DNA of 64,000 nucleotides. Origin: Hetaerina americana. Its lineage: Eukaryota; Arthropoda; Insecta; Odonata; Calopterygidae. Below the pieces are notes generated by a model. It made no database searches, was not told where the DNA came from, and saw nothing but the letters and a program-made list of their open reading frames with translations. Where the stretch lies: the NCBI GenBank assembly GCA_022747635.1, contig JAKTNV010000003.1, positions 94,037,290 through 94,101,289 of the forward strand, given 5' to 3'. Shown here piece by piece: positions 49,614 to 63,000 of this stretch; position 1 is the stretch's first letter, and every line of letters starts with the position of its first letter. A program made the position numbers and the translations under genes.

Positions 49614-52600
49614 GGTATACAGGTAGGTATATAAATACACAAAAGGATACCTCTTCACGGAAACAATTTGACCTTTTTATTTTACTTTTTCATTACATTT
49701 TCCCAAATTTCAGTTTTAAAAATGTCGTGACTATGTGCTCAAATCCAGTACTTTATCTAAATTTATCATAATACAGGTATATATTTAAACCTACTTAAAG
49801 AACTACCCCTCTCAAATAGTCATTTGCACAGAAACATTAATTAAGCCGATACCGTATCCAGCCAATCAATGGACGGACAGTGAAAACTTACGTATTACGT
49901 AATAAAAGTACGTATTATATCTTTCGCCATTAACGATTGGTGCGTATAATGACAAAGGAAAACGGTCCAAAGAATTTCTTTCCGTCCCATTCAACTGATA
50001 TCCCAGACTGGATTTCCTATTGTCTCTTTAATGTCTGTTTTTGCCTCAAAGTATTATGTAAGTTAATGAAGAAAGTATAAGCATTCATCGATCGTGAAAT
50101 GTAATACTAAACGATAAAGTTTTATTTGAAGATTTATTTAAAGGCAATCAACGATCACCATATCAAAATATAATCGAGTATAAATCACGGCTAAATGTAC
50201 ACACGATTGTTTGAAGAATGAGTCCTCAAAGATGGAATCGGGGCACTTCTGACACCTTACTAGCAGTACGGAAAAATAATGACAAAAAAATTAAATGGCT
50301 ATACTTGCTCGTTAACTATTTGCGAATTTTTTTATTTGGGCTGTCTGAAAACTGTCACAGGAAAGCTGTTTGTTAGGTATGTTTCCCCTCTTCACACTTC
50401 ACACTTTCCGTTTTCGCACTTGGAACGATTTATTCAAAGTGTCTTTGAAATTCCCTCCTATCCAATATTCCCCAGTTACAATTCATGCGTCAGTATGCTA
50501 TTGCTTCAGTACCTGTGAAAAAATCGCATCTAATTTTGTTAACGATTTACTATTTGGGTAAGTTTATAAAGGGATAGCGCTGAACTCTAGCATTGCCATA
50601 AAACTATCATTTTCTGCACTTTTAAAATAATATTCATAATGTTTTTTTGCAGTCTTATAACTGGAAAATATATTCTATTCTGTGAAGAAAATATTTCCGT
50701 TGCTCAAAGCGATTACCAAAAAAAATTAGTACAACTCAATGCACGAATCTATAAATCCTGAGAAAGACTACTGAGGAAATGTTAAATTTTTATTTACAAA
50801 AACACCATCTACTTTACCACTTTGTATTTGAAAAGCCTTGAGCGTACCATTATGAATCAATTAATTTTGAAATTTTATTCTTCAGCTCGCAGAATTTAAC
50901 TACCCGGTGCTCAATTTCTTTTAAATATCTCACTAAAGAATCGGCAGAATATCTGATAACTGTAGGAATATTAACTTTTACATGAAACTAAAATGCTCAG
51001 AAATCACAAATGAACTTATTACTGCAGAAAATATTAATATCACTAGCTGCATTTTTTTAATCCTAATATTTTCTAAATGTCATTAGTTGAAAATGCAAAG
51101 GCATGGGCAAAACACAAAAATATGCGGCCACCGTATCGAGCCATATGTCAATGTGTTTGAAAACAAATACGCCCTTTAACTTTGCTTGAATAAAACGGTG
51201 AAGAGTAAATACTACTTTATTTAATATATATTTAAAATCAACTCACAGAATATGAACACGAATAATACAGCACGAGTAAACAAACGGTTCTTTTAAATGC
51301 AACGTTAAATATATTTTAAATCATTAAATGTAGGAGGGGATCCTCACATTTCCCTGCGGTTTTCTTGTCCCATGTAAAGAGCATGGCTCTATTATTGGCC
51401 ATTTGAAATTTATTTTGAAAGATTGTTTGAAACTTAGTTATTAAATTTATTAAATTGTTAGACATAGAAAGAAGTGCTCAAACTAGACACCATAGGAGAA
51501 TACGGTATGCTTTAATTTTCATCACTTACTAAAAACACCTTAACACCTTGTGTTTGCTTAGTATTTAGTAAGATCGTTAGAAAGGAGAAAAAACCAATGA
51601 TTATGAAAAAGATGGTAGAAGCAGCTGAATGAATATTTCGGTCAATGAAAGTGAACAACTACGGAAAAAGATTAATTGAGAAGGTTGAGACCAGGATAAG
51701 TGAATAAGCAACATATTTATTTTAAGTAACTTTGCCAAAATTACTGCAATGAACAAATAAATTTAAATACCGTAGTATTATTTGAAAACCAAAAACCATG
51801 CAGCCACTTTGTAGAGTGGATATGAGATAAGCTCCAGTTCCCAGCATGAATAGTTCTATTTTTAAACTTTATTTAATGCCTTCAGGATGGTTTTATTGGA
51901 AAATAAAATTTTGAAGAATTACGCCAGGCACCTCAGGTATGAAAATTTTACTCATTATTTTTATTGCAAGACAAGAGTAGAGCTGAGGTGTGATACAGTG
52001 ATACTACCCAGATGAGATTTGATTGGCATCTAACCACTAAAGTGCATTAGTGCCCTCAATATTGGTCTCCTAGTATACGCTGGTCGTTTTTCCAATAGTG
52101 TGACAAGCAGCTGCAGAATTGGCTCGGAGTGCAGTGATGGAAAGTAATTGAAGTGTGAAGGAAACAAGACTAATAGAATATTTAAATATATTTTGGGAAT
52201 ACATTTTCTTCGTTGTTACCCAGTTTCTGAAACTATTGAATAATAAGTTAAAAGTCCAATGTGTTTTGAAAAAAGACTAGTTAAACTAATTTAACAAAGG
52301 CATTCGTAGATAACCATACATATTTTTATTTATTAATAAGACGTAAGTTAAAGGATAAAAAACAATGATTTATAGATATCATAGAAACCGTCGCAGGCAG
52401 AACAGCTTAAGTATTTACATTTGGATAGAATGAAACTAATAAGGATGAAATTTAAAAATGGAATTGATTATTAAATTAATTTTGGTTAGCAAATGAATCA
52501 GAATATTAAACACTGCTAAATATTTGGCATATATTTCTCAGTAATTAATGCCTTATTTTCCTTGGACTAATAAATTGTTTTCCCTAAATATCTTACGGGT

Positions 52601-54750
52601 TTTTAATGTTTACGTTATATTTGCTTGGATAAATTTACCAAATAAAATATAAGACTAAGTTAAGAAATTATTTTAGATTCGGCAATTATATTTCCACCAT
52701 TTGGAGTTTTATCCAGAGATTCATTCAATTTTAACTAATCCATTCTTTCACTTCACGGTAAAGCTCCTTCGGGTTCTGATTCCATCGCTACAGCTGAGAA
52801 TGTTTCACTCATATTTTCCGTTTTGTACAAACTCTTATATGATATTTATTATTTTTGCTTTACCATACCCTGTTAGGTTTCACCAAGTAAAATGCCAGAT
52901 GGTGTATGGATATCATCTATTTTTTTGTCATTTATAGAATTGATTGAGAAGTTAAAAAAAAGATACGATAAAAGAATAAGGTACTATTAAAGTTTCGTCA
53001 GCTCTCAGAAACGCAAAAGATAATTTGTTTGATTTGTTTTTGGTAAAATGGTGAATTTGTGGAGGAAAAACATGTTCAACATTCCAATATTCATTTCAAC
53101 TGAATTTTATATTTCCCGAATATAAACGCTGTACGGTGCTGCCACATTCACTTCCTTAATCCATGTAAATTTAGTGATATTTTTAGCCCCAGTATGGTTA
53201 TATTCACTCAGAATAGAATTAATTTAATTTATATTTTAAATAATTTAACTTAAATTAATTTTTTAATGTCCATAAAGATATCCCGCGTCAATGAAAAAAA
53301 TGACTTGAATTTTAAGTTCTTGTTAGAAATAATTGAATAAATTCACTATATTAAAATAAGCAGACAGATAAATACTCATACAACAAGCGAGTACCTTAAA
53401 ATTTCCGAAACATTACCTCAGTCAAAACGTCTACTACGATGCTAATTTATTGCACAAAGGCCATATCCTTCATGCTAAAAATTCCATGATACAAAATACT
53501 AAATTTTTTTTTGCCTCCAACAATTTCCACTGGCTAAATTTAAACTAACGGCTTCTAAAAAACGCTTTAAGAAAAAGTTTTTATCGAAATAGCGAGCAAT
53601 TATATTGACATGCAAAACCTTCATATACCCCAAGTTTTGAAAAGATTTATGACCATTGTTGCTTTCACGGATGCGAACGAGTATCCAAAAGGGAACTTTT
53701 GGAAACAACACTTATCGCAGGTTCGCCGAATATATCCTGCTAATATAGATAGCTATTTACATTTTTATGGTCTGCCACACCACTCTGATAATATCATTGG
53801 ACTGAAGCCAACAAGGTGGCTTTAAAGAACCGTTGAAGTATGAAATATATACGTATCTCCTTCTTGCCAAAGAGCTGTATAATTGAATGAGCATGCACGA
53901 AACTATTCCTTTCATCCTCTTATTTATTTGGGTGAATTATTTACTTTATACGATTTTCCTTCCTTTTTTTTTGAGAAAAATAATGAGTGGACTGATGTAA
54001 TCGCCTCCTGGTGAACAACTCAAACTAGATATCAACCTCCGTGGGTCTCATTTGCATTCGACAAATTTACAGCATGGGCCACCGCTAAAGAAGCTGATAA
54101 AAAGGACAGTTGAACAGATATACACTTTCAAGAAAACAAATGAAAATCAATGGGAGAAGAAAAGAGACCATGAATAATTCGGAACAATGTTTCGAGAAAT
54201 ACGCTGCTGGATCGATAGCTACGCTTTGATACAAGGGATACGAAGGCTGGAATTGGACATTTGAGGAACGCTTAGTTAGTATGCACAAAATCATCCAAGA
54301 AGAAAGATTTTTGAAAGTTTCCAATCAAAACAAAAGTTTTCAGAAATCATCTCGAGTGAAACTGCATGCTAATTTAATTCTAACATATTCATGTTTAGGA
54401 AGGACTTATTAGGTGGAATCTTGGAATTAGAGTACACATCTAATAACTCAAAAATTCCGAAGCAGACTGAATGCAACACGCAGAAATGAATGCTCATGGT
54501 TTAAAAAAAATGGTTAGTTTTCCGACGAATGAATCGAAGCTTACGGGACTTAAATTTGCTTCACCCGAGAAAAATAATTCAAAAAGCTAAATAAATGCTC
54601 TGCTCACTTCAACTTATAATAAAGTTTACGGCATAAGGAATGCACGTCTGAGGAAACATTTTCGCAGTATGAGAAAGAAAGAAATCGAAGCTTTAATTCT
54701 GTACTAACAAACCGTATAGTTTCAGGCTTAACTTTGTTTTAACTTTTCAT
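49614..54750. other. Long AT-rich stretch, nothing recognised
   Basis: More than 5 kb without an exon, RNA gene or element that I can support. Only short chance frames occur. Confidence 0.5.
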
Positions 54751-54848
54751 ATTGGAGATAAATGATGATTAACAATTATGATTTCCATTATACTAGTACA
54801 AAATATTAAAGTGAAAATCACAATTGTTAATTATCATCTCTCTCCAAT
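54751..54848. repeat. 98-bp imperfect hairpin (miRNA-like or palindromic MITE)
   Basis: ATTGGAGATAAATGATGATT and what follows (54751-54785) pairs with 54814-54848 over about 35 bases, with four non-Watson-Crick positions (one a G-U wobble). The two arms are separated by about 28 looser bases. Size and mismatch pattern would suit a pre-miRNA, but palindromic mini-elements look the same. No TA duplication flanks it. Confidence 0.75.
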
Positions 54849-54979
54849 CTACGCCAACAAATAAATTGGTAGCATGAACATAAAAACATGACGCAAGCAT
54901 TACTCCCTGTCGTCAGTTCTAAACTGGAGGGAGCGAAAACTCCACTGGAAGCGAACTTTCACAAGGCAATCTCGCGTCT

Positions 54980-55640
54980 TCTGTGAATTAGGGAGTTGGA
55001 AGAAAAGTTTAGGGCGTTCTCCGGCAATTATCGCAGAGAACGCCTCTGACCAGAGAAATAAGTGCGCCAATTGGCAACCGTTGCGGTTTCCGGTTACGCT
55101 CGATGACCACATATCCCGCTCGCTTTGTGAGGACCACGCGGGGGATCGAAATAGCCACACCCACACCAGAAGACGTCTCCGGCGATCGCGGCAGCACCGC
55201 CGGCGGCGCTCTCCGTGGGGCACCCGCCCGGAACCAAACCCAGAGAAACGGGTGAGGCGGCTAACACCCACCCACCCTCTCACACACCCACCCTCCAGCG
55301 CGATCAATAGCCAACTGCCTCGGCGAGATTCGAATCTTCGGGAAGAAGACACCGACTGCTTCGCGCTACGCTCTGGCGGCGGCTTGCGCTCGGGCAGCGG
55401 CCACGGCCCATGGGGGACGACGCACGCCCATCCGATCCATCGAGTTGCCTTTTTGTACCTATGTCCGTTCCCCCCTCCCCCTTCCTCCTCCTTTCCGCGA
55501 TCCACGCCCCCAGCACATTTTCCCCGTCCGGCCCACCCCCTCCCATCTTTCACCCCCTCGCCCGCTCCCTGAGGAAAAGGGAGAAAGGCAGCCCTTGCCC
55601 GAAGTCCGAGCAGATTATTTATCTTTTTTCGAGAAGAAAA
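54980..55640. other. CpG-rich island
   Basis: A sharp rise in GC and CpG. Overlapping long frames on both strands (265 codons minus, 163 codons plus) reflect scarcity of stops. CCCTCCC-type runs on the plus strand lie at 55470-55570. A promoter/first-exon region is plausible. The best exon candidate is listed separately. Confidence 0.55.
55103..55251 (+). CDS. Weak candidate first coding exon, unrecognised
   Basis: ATG at 55103 opens MTTYPARFVRTTRGIEIATP and runs 49 codons plus two bases to a donor-like AACGG|GTGAGG, with a stop straight after the donor if read through. It lies inside a CpG island. The Kozak context is poor (T at -3) and the competing minus-strand frames are longer, so the evidence is thin. 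Confidence 0.15.
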
Positions 55641-57500
55641 CGAAATGCCCCGAGAGTTATGGGTATATACGTCCCTTCCATTTTGTTCTTCCGTCATAGT
55701 CTTGCCCGCAAGCTGCCCGATGAGGTAAAGGCTTCGGTTTTCAAACTTTCATGCAAGCCTTAGCCGCACGAATCACGAATACACATCGCAATTTCAGGTG
55801 CAACTTTTTTGGATTTATACGCTTATGACTTATAGAAAAAAATTGTCATTTCTCGTTGAATACTACGAAATTTATTTTCACCAATGTATTTCAAATTTTG
55901 GTTGCAATATAAATATGTCCATTTTCACTCTTAAACCAATTCAAATCGGCCATGATCACTTCAAAAGAAGTCATTATCAAAGAAATACAAATATATAATG
56001 AAATCCAATAATGTTTACAAAGTGACACCTGAGACCCTATCCTAAATCTCTAACTATTAGAATATAGCTGGTAGAATGAAGGGGATGGTCAATTTTTTAC
56101 GATCTACTCCTGGGCTCAATAATTACATTAAACTAAAAGTTTTACAGGTCTTAATGCAAAGTTCCAATTAAAAAACAATTTCCTTGAAGCGCAATACTTT
56201 CTGCAAACAATATAATAATATATACTCGTAATGACCTAAAATTGTTTATCAATAGTCGAATACGAGAACTATTTTTGGGTGGATTCCCCCATTGGATACT
56301 TTATGTCAAAATCTACACAACCTTTAATTCTTGGCTTACTAATAGGTATATGTACTTTCCTTTCGATTTTAAACCAGGAACATGGTCACCTAATACCAAA
56401 GAGAAACAAAAAATACAGTTAAGCTCATGAGACTAAAACCACCACTTTTGAGTGTCTTATGTACTTAAATGAAATACCTCTCAAGTCCAATTTTAAGTAA
56501 CAATTTCATCTTCGTCCTTTCTTTTCCTACGATCAGGGCCCCAACTTAACGCGGATAACGCAATTTTATCCCAACTCGCAGGAATTCCAAACTGCCAAGA
56601 ATGAACCCATTTCACCGTTTAAATGAATTACCCTCCTTGATTTTATCATGTTTCGCGGTAAATGATAATTTAAGCGTGCTGATAATTTAAATTACCCTCA
56701 ACCACAACTCTTTGGGATCTATATTACGGAATGTCCAAAAAGATCAGAAATGGCGCACTCACTCATCCTGTTATTAATACCCTTATATTTAACAATGCTA
56801 CCACCAACGTAAGTAAATTCATGGGATTTGAGGAAAAGCGGTGATAAACGTATTATTGCGATGCATCAATTTTTTTTACAGGGCCTATGTAAAACTCAAT
56901 TTCATGATTTTACAACATGTTCAATACCGAAATTAAAGTATGTTTGCATGGGTTAATGATTCCTACAACTTAAATGGAGCTAAACAAAACAGTTCGTGGC
57001 TTGAGAGAAAGGGAGGTCGAAATGATTACCTTGAGAAGACGTGCAGTTGAATTTTCCTGTAGCTCATTTGAATTCCACAAGGGGAAACACGACTAGCATT
57101 TCGTTATTTCGACGAAAGAAGGGAATCGAAACATTAAGTAAACAGGTAAGCCAGACGTTAATTAAATCCCACAAAATGAAATACACCAACTCAATTAAAC
57201 AAGAGTAATTAATCCAATTTTTAATGAAACCATAAATTCCCTGTTACTACCCTTTAGCGCATGAAAATTTCATATTCCGGTCTCGCAGCGCAGTTGGATT
57301 GTTCCAACGTGGCAACGACATGGAATCCATGGCGTCGCCATTACGGCCATTGCCCCAGAAGGAAAACTTTTTAATTTAATCAGGAACTTAAGGTTAATTT
57401 TTTCCCGGGGAAAACTCTCTCCCGGTTGCCGACAGGATTAGACCAGAAAGTATTCTGAGGAACACAAACTTTCGATTGTGCTATACACGGAGAGAACGAA
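55641..57500. other. AT-rich DNA, nothing recognised
   Basis: No supported feature. Confidence 0.5.
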
Positions 57501-57516
57501 CTCTCTCAAATTCCCC

Positions 57517-57892
57517 GTCAGCGAGTGGCGAAGCGGTAAACCGTCTGCCTACCTCGTATTGAAGCACATTTTACTCCCCAATTTTAAAATAAGGGCACAC
57601 CCCTCCCTTATGGGACCTTCCCAGGCCAGGAGGTGGATCGGGAGCGAGCTACGTAATGGGAGCGACCCATGATCGAGTGAGTGAGAGGGAGGGTTTGGGG
57701 GGGGGGGGGGGAGAGAAACGTCCAATCCCAATACAGACATGGCAGTGCGCTGTTTTGTTTTTTCCACTCTTCCCACCCCCCTCGAACAACCGCAAGACTG
57801 AGCCCCCCGAAGCCCCAAACCGTTAATCCGTTTATAAACAATGGGAATTTTAACTGCACGGTTCAGCCTGGAGGACTCGCCCGTTCGATTCC
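57517..57892 (+). repeat. Possible tRNA-like head split by about 310 bp
   Basis: 57520-57561 resembles the 5' half of a tRNA (GAGTGGCGAAGCGGTAAACC, then TCTGCCTACCTCGTATTG). 57871-57895 resembles the 3' half (GAGGACTCGCCCGTTCGATT, then CCGGC, with B box GTTCGATTCC at 57883-57892). Joined, the halves would have normal tRNA spacing. No target duplication or inverted ends of an insert were found, so coincidence is possible. Confidence 0.25.
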
Positions 57893-58400
57893 GGCTTGAA
57901 GTAATTGCTCGTTCGATTGCTTCGTTCCTGGCTCCACCGCTTTGCATTTTGATGGCCGACGCGAGGGAAAGGGTTGAAGCCACGACGCAGAGCTCCTTCT
58001 ACCCGATGGAAGGGGGAGGGGGGGCTGGAGGGATTGAGAGAGGTAAAGGAGCGGAGGGGAGAGTTTTAAAGGCGAGGGTGGAGGGTGGGTGGGCGAGTAG
58101 GGGATGAAAAAGGGAGTTCGGGGGTGGAAGGAAAGAAAGGGTCGACCCCGGGACCTGGGTGGGGGGAGGGTTGGTTTGAGCTTGTGTGGGTGGTTGGGGG
58201 AGGGAAGAGGTAAGGGCCGGTGGGAGTGAGTGAGTGGGAGGGAGGCAAGGAGATGGAGGGCTGAGGGTGAATATTGGGGGTTTGAGGAGGAGGGATGAGT
58301 TTGCCATCGGAGAGGAACGGGAAAGGGAATGAGAGAGAGGGGGCTGGCTGGATGAGGGGGATTTTCGGGAAGGGGGGGGGTTCAGAGAATCCCAGTTTCA
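57660..58400. other. G-rich island, low complexity
   Basis: The plus strand is dominated by G runs, including a G15 tract near 57697-57711, GGAGGGTGGGTGGGCG at 58081-58096 and GGGTGGGGGGAGGG near 58158-58171. These are G-quadruplex-type motifs. The C-rich minus strand gives spurious proline/serine frames. If the gene starting at 59550 on the minus strand is real, this lies inside its first intron. Confidence 0.55.
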
Positions 58401-59329
58401 AGCCAATCGAGGGAGAGTTTTCTCCTTTTATGTAAGCCTTTGCAAGCGATCCCCAGGAAGAGCCCGCGAAACGTTGTTTTTGCAGCGGAGAGAATCGAGG
58501 ATTAGACTTCTCGGCTCGCACCCCGGCGATTCCGTCGTCATCGAATCGGAGTCCGACAGCGGAGATTTCTCGACATAATCCCGGTGTTTAAGATAAACAT
58601 GAAAAAAACATTAAATCCCATTTCACAGCATTAGATCTGTAGTTCTATAACTTTTATGTCTTAGGTTGAGCGGCATAATTTTAGCCGATACTGACCCGTG
58701 AACGACATAATAACGCAAAACATATGTTAATTACGAGTCTAATATTATAGCTGTCAAATTGAAGAACGTCCTTTAATGACTCTGAGGATATCATTTGTAA
58801 GAGGATATCTTCATTTAAATTGATGATGCTTTTACGCACACACATTTCCGCATCTATTGCTGAAAATGCCAATCACCAAATCACCAAAAACGAAATACCA
58901 CATTCACCAATGCCACTTATTTTAGAAGTACTTCCATAATGGGTATCAGTTTTATTAAAGGGTTACAGAAGGAGAGTAGAAAACATGGAAGATCTCCAGA
59001 ATCGAATAGATTTGGCAAACGTTATGGGTATTTGTTTTGAATTGGGGAGAAAAAGATTTGGGATGATGAGTAGCAATTCATAAAACTATCTTAATTTATT
59101 ATCCACAGTGATAGAATATAATTGGCATGATAAAAAGACGAAGCTCATGCTTGAGGTAATGGCCCGGGGCAAAAAAAAAACTTTCGAGCACATTCTCTAG
59201 TATTCGACGATCGTATCGAAAGCGGATCCTCTTCGGAAGTTAGATTGGACTTTTAACTGCCGCGAGTTAAAAGCAGCCAGCAGTGTGGCACTCAGAAACT
59301 ACGAACGACACACTTAGCGCACTTTCAGG
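58401..59329. other. AT-rich DNA between two islands
   Basis: No exon recognised. Expected to be intronic if the minus-strand gene is real. Confidence 0.45.
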
Positions 59330-60030
59330 GAGGACTGACCCTCGGAAATACAAGGCGAGCGGCCCCGCCCCCTTTCATCCCTTCCCATTTTTCTCCCACC
59401 GCCTTACCCTTTGTCCTTGCGGGAATTCTTCTTCTTCTTGAAGGCCTTCTTGACGCGGAGCAGGAGGAAGGCCGCACGGTCGATCGTCAGGGCACTGCCA
59501 CCTCCGGAGGCCTTCGGAGTGGGCCCCGGCGGCCTCTCCTCGCTGCTCATCTTGCGCCCCGAGAAAGTCCCCTCGCCGACGAGAAAGACTCCTTCAGGCG
59601 TCGTCGCTCTTCCTTCTCCTGGAGGAGGGCACGATGCCGCATCTCCTCCCGCGACGCCGTCTCGGGGCCGCCGCCGACGGCTCGCCGGCGGGCGCGGACA
59701 TCATCATCCCACCCTCGGTCGAATAACTCCGGCACGGGATCTGCTTGACTCGAACCAATTCCCTCTATCCTCGACTTTCTCGCGCTCGGCGGGCCGCACT
59801 CAGCCGCCGCCGCTACTCTCTCTCTCTCTCCCCGATCTCCCCCGTTTCGCTCCTTCGCACTGGCGCGCCACTGGGCGGCCCGTCGTGTGGCGCGGGGCGA
59901 CGCTCGTCCGAGGGGCGACCCTGGCGCCGCACCGATCGATTCGGGAACCAACAAGCGTCGGCGGCGAGTAAACCGCGAGGTCTTAGCGAGAAAAAGTTGA
60001 AGGATGGAGCGGAAGAGGGCGTTTGAAGGA
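59330..60030 (-). promoter_or_regulatory. CpG island with probable 5' UTR and promoter
   Basis: The densest GC/CpG segment of the window surrounds the minus-strand first coding exon. Upstream of the ATG (59551 to about 60000) the minus strand contains (GA)n, GGCGGCGGC and many CpGs, and no TATA box at a sensible distance, as expected for a CpG-type promoter. A non-ATG frame of 135 codons ends by overlapping the ATG (ATGA) and is more likely 5' UTR than coding. Confidence 0.55.
59408..59550 (-). CDS. First coding exon of an unrecognised spliced gene
   Basis: From ATG at 59550 the minus strand reads MSSEERPPGPTPKASGGGSA, then LTIDRAAFLLLRVKKAFKKK and KNSRKDKG: 47 codons plus two bases. It ends at a good splice donor AAAGG|GTAAGG (exon end 59408, intron phase 2). 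Unspliced, it would stop immediately after the donor. The Kozak context is favourable (A at -3). A Pro/Gly/Ser-rich start is followed by a hydrophobic-basic amphipathic stretch (AAFLLLRVKKAFKKKK) and a lysine-rich tail, which could be a membrane-associating or nuclear-localising segment; that is inference. It sits in the strongest CpG island. I do not recognise the gene, and the next exon was not found to the left. Confidence 0.6.
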
Positions 60031-63000
60031 AGCGGAGATATTTCGGAAGCTGTCGGGGAAAAATAAATGAGCGAAGGGGAAACGAGAGATTAAAGAAGAT
60101 CGACCCGGACTATAGATAAGGGAGAAGTAATAAAAAATATTTTTTCGCATTTCATAGCCCGATGCGTGCCATAAAGCCCTGGCCTCTTAATCTGCAGCGT
60201 GACCCAAAATATTAATGCTATTTTCTTTGATTTATCTTTCCATTCTGCTTATGGAAAACTGAGATTCAAGACGAATTTCCATAATGAGGTAGGATATTCT
60301 TGTTGATGCGCATTGATTAGCAAAATGAAGATTAGCCCTCACTAATCTTATTTACCATCCTGATGCCTCATTATAGTTTGTAATTAGGTATCAGGATGGT
60401 AAATACAGATGATTTACTATTAACCTCGAGTAATTTTTCGGAAAGTGTGAAAAAACTAAATAAACCAATGGTGCTATTGATTATTTACCCTCTTGTCTAA
60501 TATCCTTATTTTTTCCTCCCCTTGATATCTGAGAGTAAAATGCGTAATATAGTTCATAATGAGAAGCAACTTAACATTAGATCAAGGCCGAGAATTCGGT
60601 AACGCAAGTGGTAAATATTTTAGTAAATATTTACCAGGTTAAGAATTGCATACTATATACCTCGCATTGGAATTTAATTTTTTCTCGTACAAAATTCAGG
60701 CAATAAACGTGATAAAATCTGAGACTGTATTTTGTCGTTAGAATTGGAACAGTTTATGGAATTTAAATTAAATATATTTTAGGGAGCATAGTTTTCAAAT
60801 AGATGCCATTTCATTTTAAATAAATCACGCACCTTCCCTCAAGAATCATTGTTGTCAAAATTGTAATCCGGTGTGAAGGAAAACGCAGAGAATTAATGTT
60901 TTTTTTGAAGCGGCTAATATCCAGTGCGTCTATCCTTTATTTTTTTCCTCATTGCACATATGCCTTCACTTTTGTTGTAGAACTGCTTTTAATTGTTGCC
61001 TTTAGTAGTTTTTCTGTCATACGAGCACGTAATTGCATGCTCTTTAAAGAGTAGCATTTCGGAATTTTGATCGCATACTAATAAATCATTTTAAACAAGG
61101 CAAGCACAATAAAATCCCTTAAAACTTATTTTTTAAGTAGTAACATTCTGCAACACTTGAATCTAAACTAATGTGTACTATTGAGTTGAATCCCGTTACT
61201 TTTTCACGCCAAAAATGAGGAACCAATTAAATTAGGTATTGATATTAACGTAACGTATTTCAAGGTAATATTAAAATGTTGATTCATGACATAAATGATG
61301 GTAGTCATAGTCATTTATCGAAATGCTGTCTTCAAAGGTGCCTTCAGCCTTCGGCCCTTGCTTTTAATTTCATATTATCATAGTCAGTTACAACATGCAA
61401 TCGCGGGAAATGGTCTCTTTTTACAATAAAGACTAAATACAGGTATCATGAATCTGTCAATATTTTGTTTTTCTCGCATATAAAAACTTCGATAATACCT
61501 CCTGCAGTTCAAATATTTTCGTTAATTTTCAGGAGATCGTTACGCAATTAATCTTACGTGTCAGTCATTGAAAGAAGGATAGTACGGAGTATGGCGAGTT
61601 TTACCTGAAAGTTACCCAGGTATAAAATGTTGCTAAGAAGATTCATGTTTCAGTTTTTTCGTGAATATATTATAAAGTTGGACCTCTATGAATGTTTGAA
61701 GAATTTCATAGGTAAATTGTCTTTCACCAAAATCATTTTACAAGTATATAATTTCAATATACATCTACAAACCTAGTTTAATGAATAACAAAATATGCCT
61801 TCATATTTATAAAAATATTTTTTAAGTCTTCACTGCGCCATTTAAGTTAGATTATTGAGGAATAACTTGTTAATAGAAATAAGTAAAGAAAACAGTCAGT
61901 AAAACCAATGTACAAAAATCATTATAATTCAAGTACTAGGGTGATCTGGTCAAGTTTCAAAGTAATTGGTTTGGAACTTACGAAGGTTCTTAATATATTT
62001 GTCAATGGTTTGTTAACTTATTTCTAATTATATTTTGACAAAATACGCTATATGGTATTATGAAGCATAAAGACCAAGTACCTTGGTGTGAAATATTTAT
62101 TGATGATTCTACTGGATGTTTGATGAGATAAAATTCCCTTGAATTTTTCAAGGGCTTAAGCCAAAACTGGAAGTACGCTTTGTGGTTTGTTCAGTAGCAT
62201 CTTTGAGAATGGAGTTAAGGTTGACTTTGTGAAAGCAGTTTTAATCTCCATTCCAATAGAGAGCAAGACAGTAGAATATGAGGGACGTAGAGCAGAAAGT
62301 TTAGTGTAGCACGCTGAAAAGTTTGCATTGGGAATCATCAAGAAGGTTTTGTGAACGGGTTAACCGACTGCTACGGTAAAGACGGATTTGGAATGAGAAA
62401 GGGGATGGAAACGCGTGATGTCATTGCCATTATGAAAACTGTAATACAAGATAAAATTAAACATTATTATCGATTCTGTAACCTTTGAGCGTTATATTCT
62501 ACCTGCGATGTAGTGCTCTTCAAGTAAGCAATATTCTTCGCTAATGCGGAGCCGATTTTTGCCTATTCAGGTCGACGCAATAAATCGCTTTAAGACCCGC
62601 CATTTTAATGCACGAACAATTCCTGCAGTAGGTATACCAAAGAAAGTCGAAGATCTACGCATTGCCAAAGTTGGTGATAACAATAGGAAAATGAATACAT
62701 TACACCTTTGTCTTACCCTGCAAGCCTTCACAAGGGTGTGCAACAGGAAGTGTTAAGCCAATATCAATTACTGTAATTGACGATTACAGGCAATCGGTAT
62801 TGGTTTATTTTTAGGTAATTCAACGTGATGATTTAAATTTAATATGCAATTTTTTGACCGAGACTTGACAACGGGAAAAGGATTCCTTAAGCCACACTAC
62901 TCGTTGATCACTTTCCGTTTAATTCTCGTTGAGGTCTCGCCAACCAAATGTAGTGGGGGGCTAGAATTATTGCATCTAATATAAGTCAGCGTTCACATCA

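Noticed and set aside
54900..55697. 265-codon minus-strand frame, the longest in the window
   Set aside because: It covers a CpG island where several frames are open at once. It has no recognisable domain, and most of its upstream part reads from low-complexity G-rich DNA.
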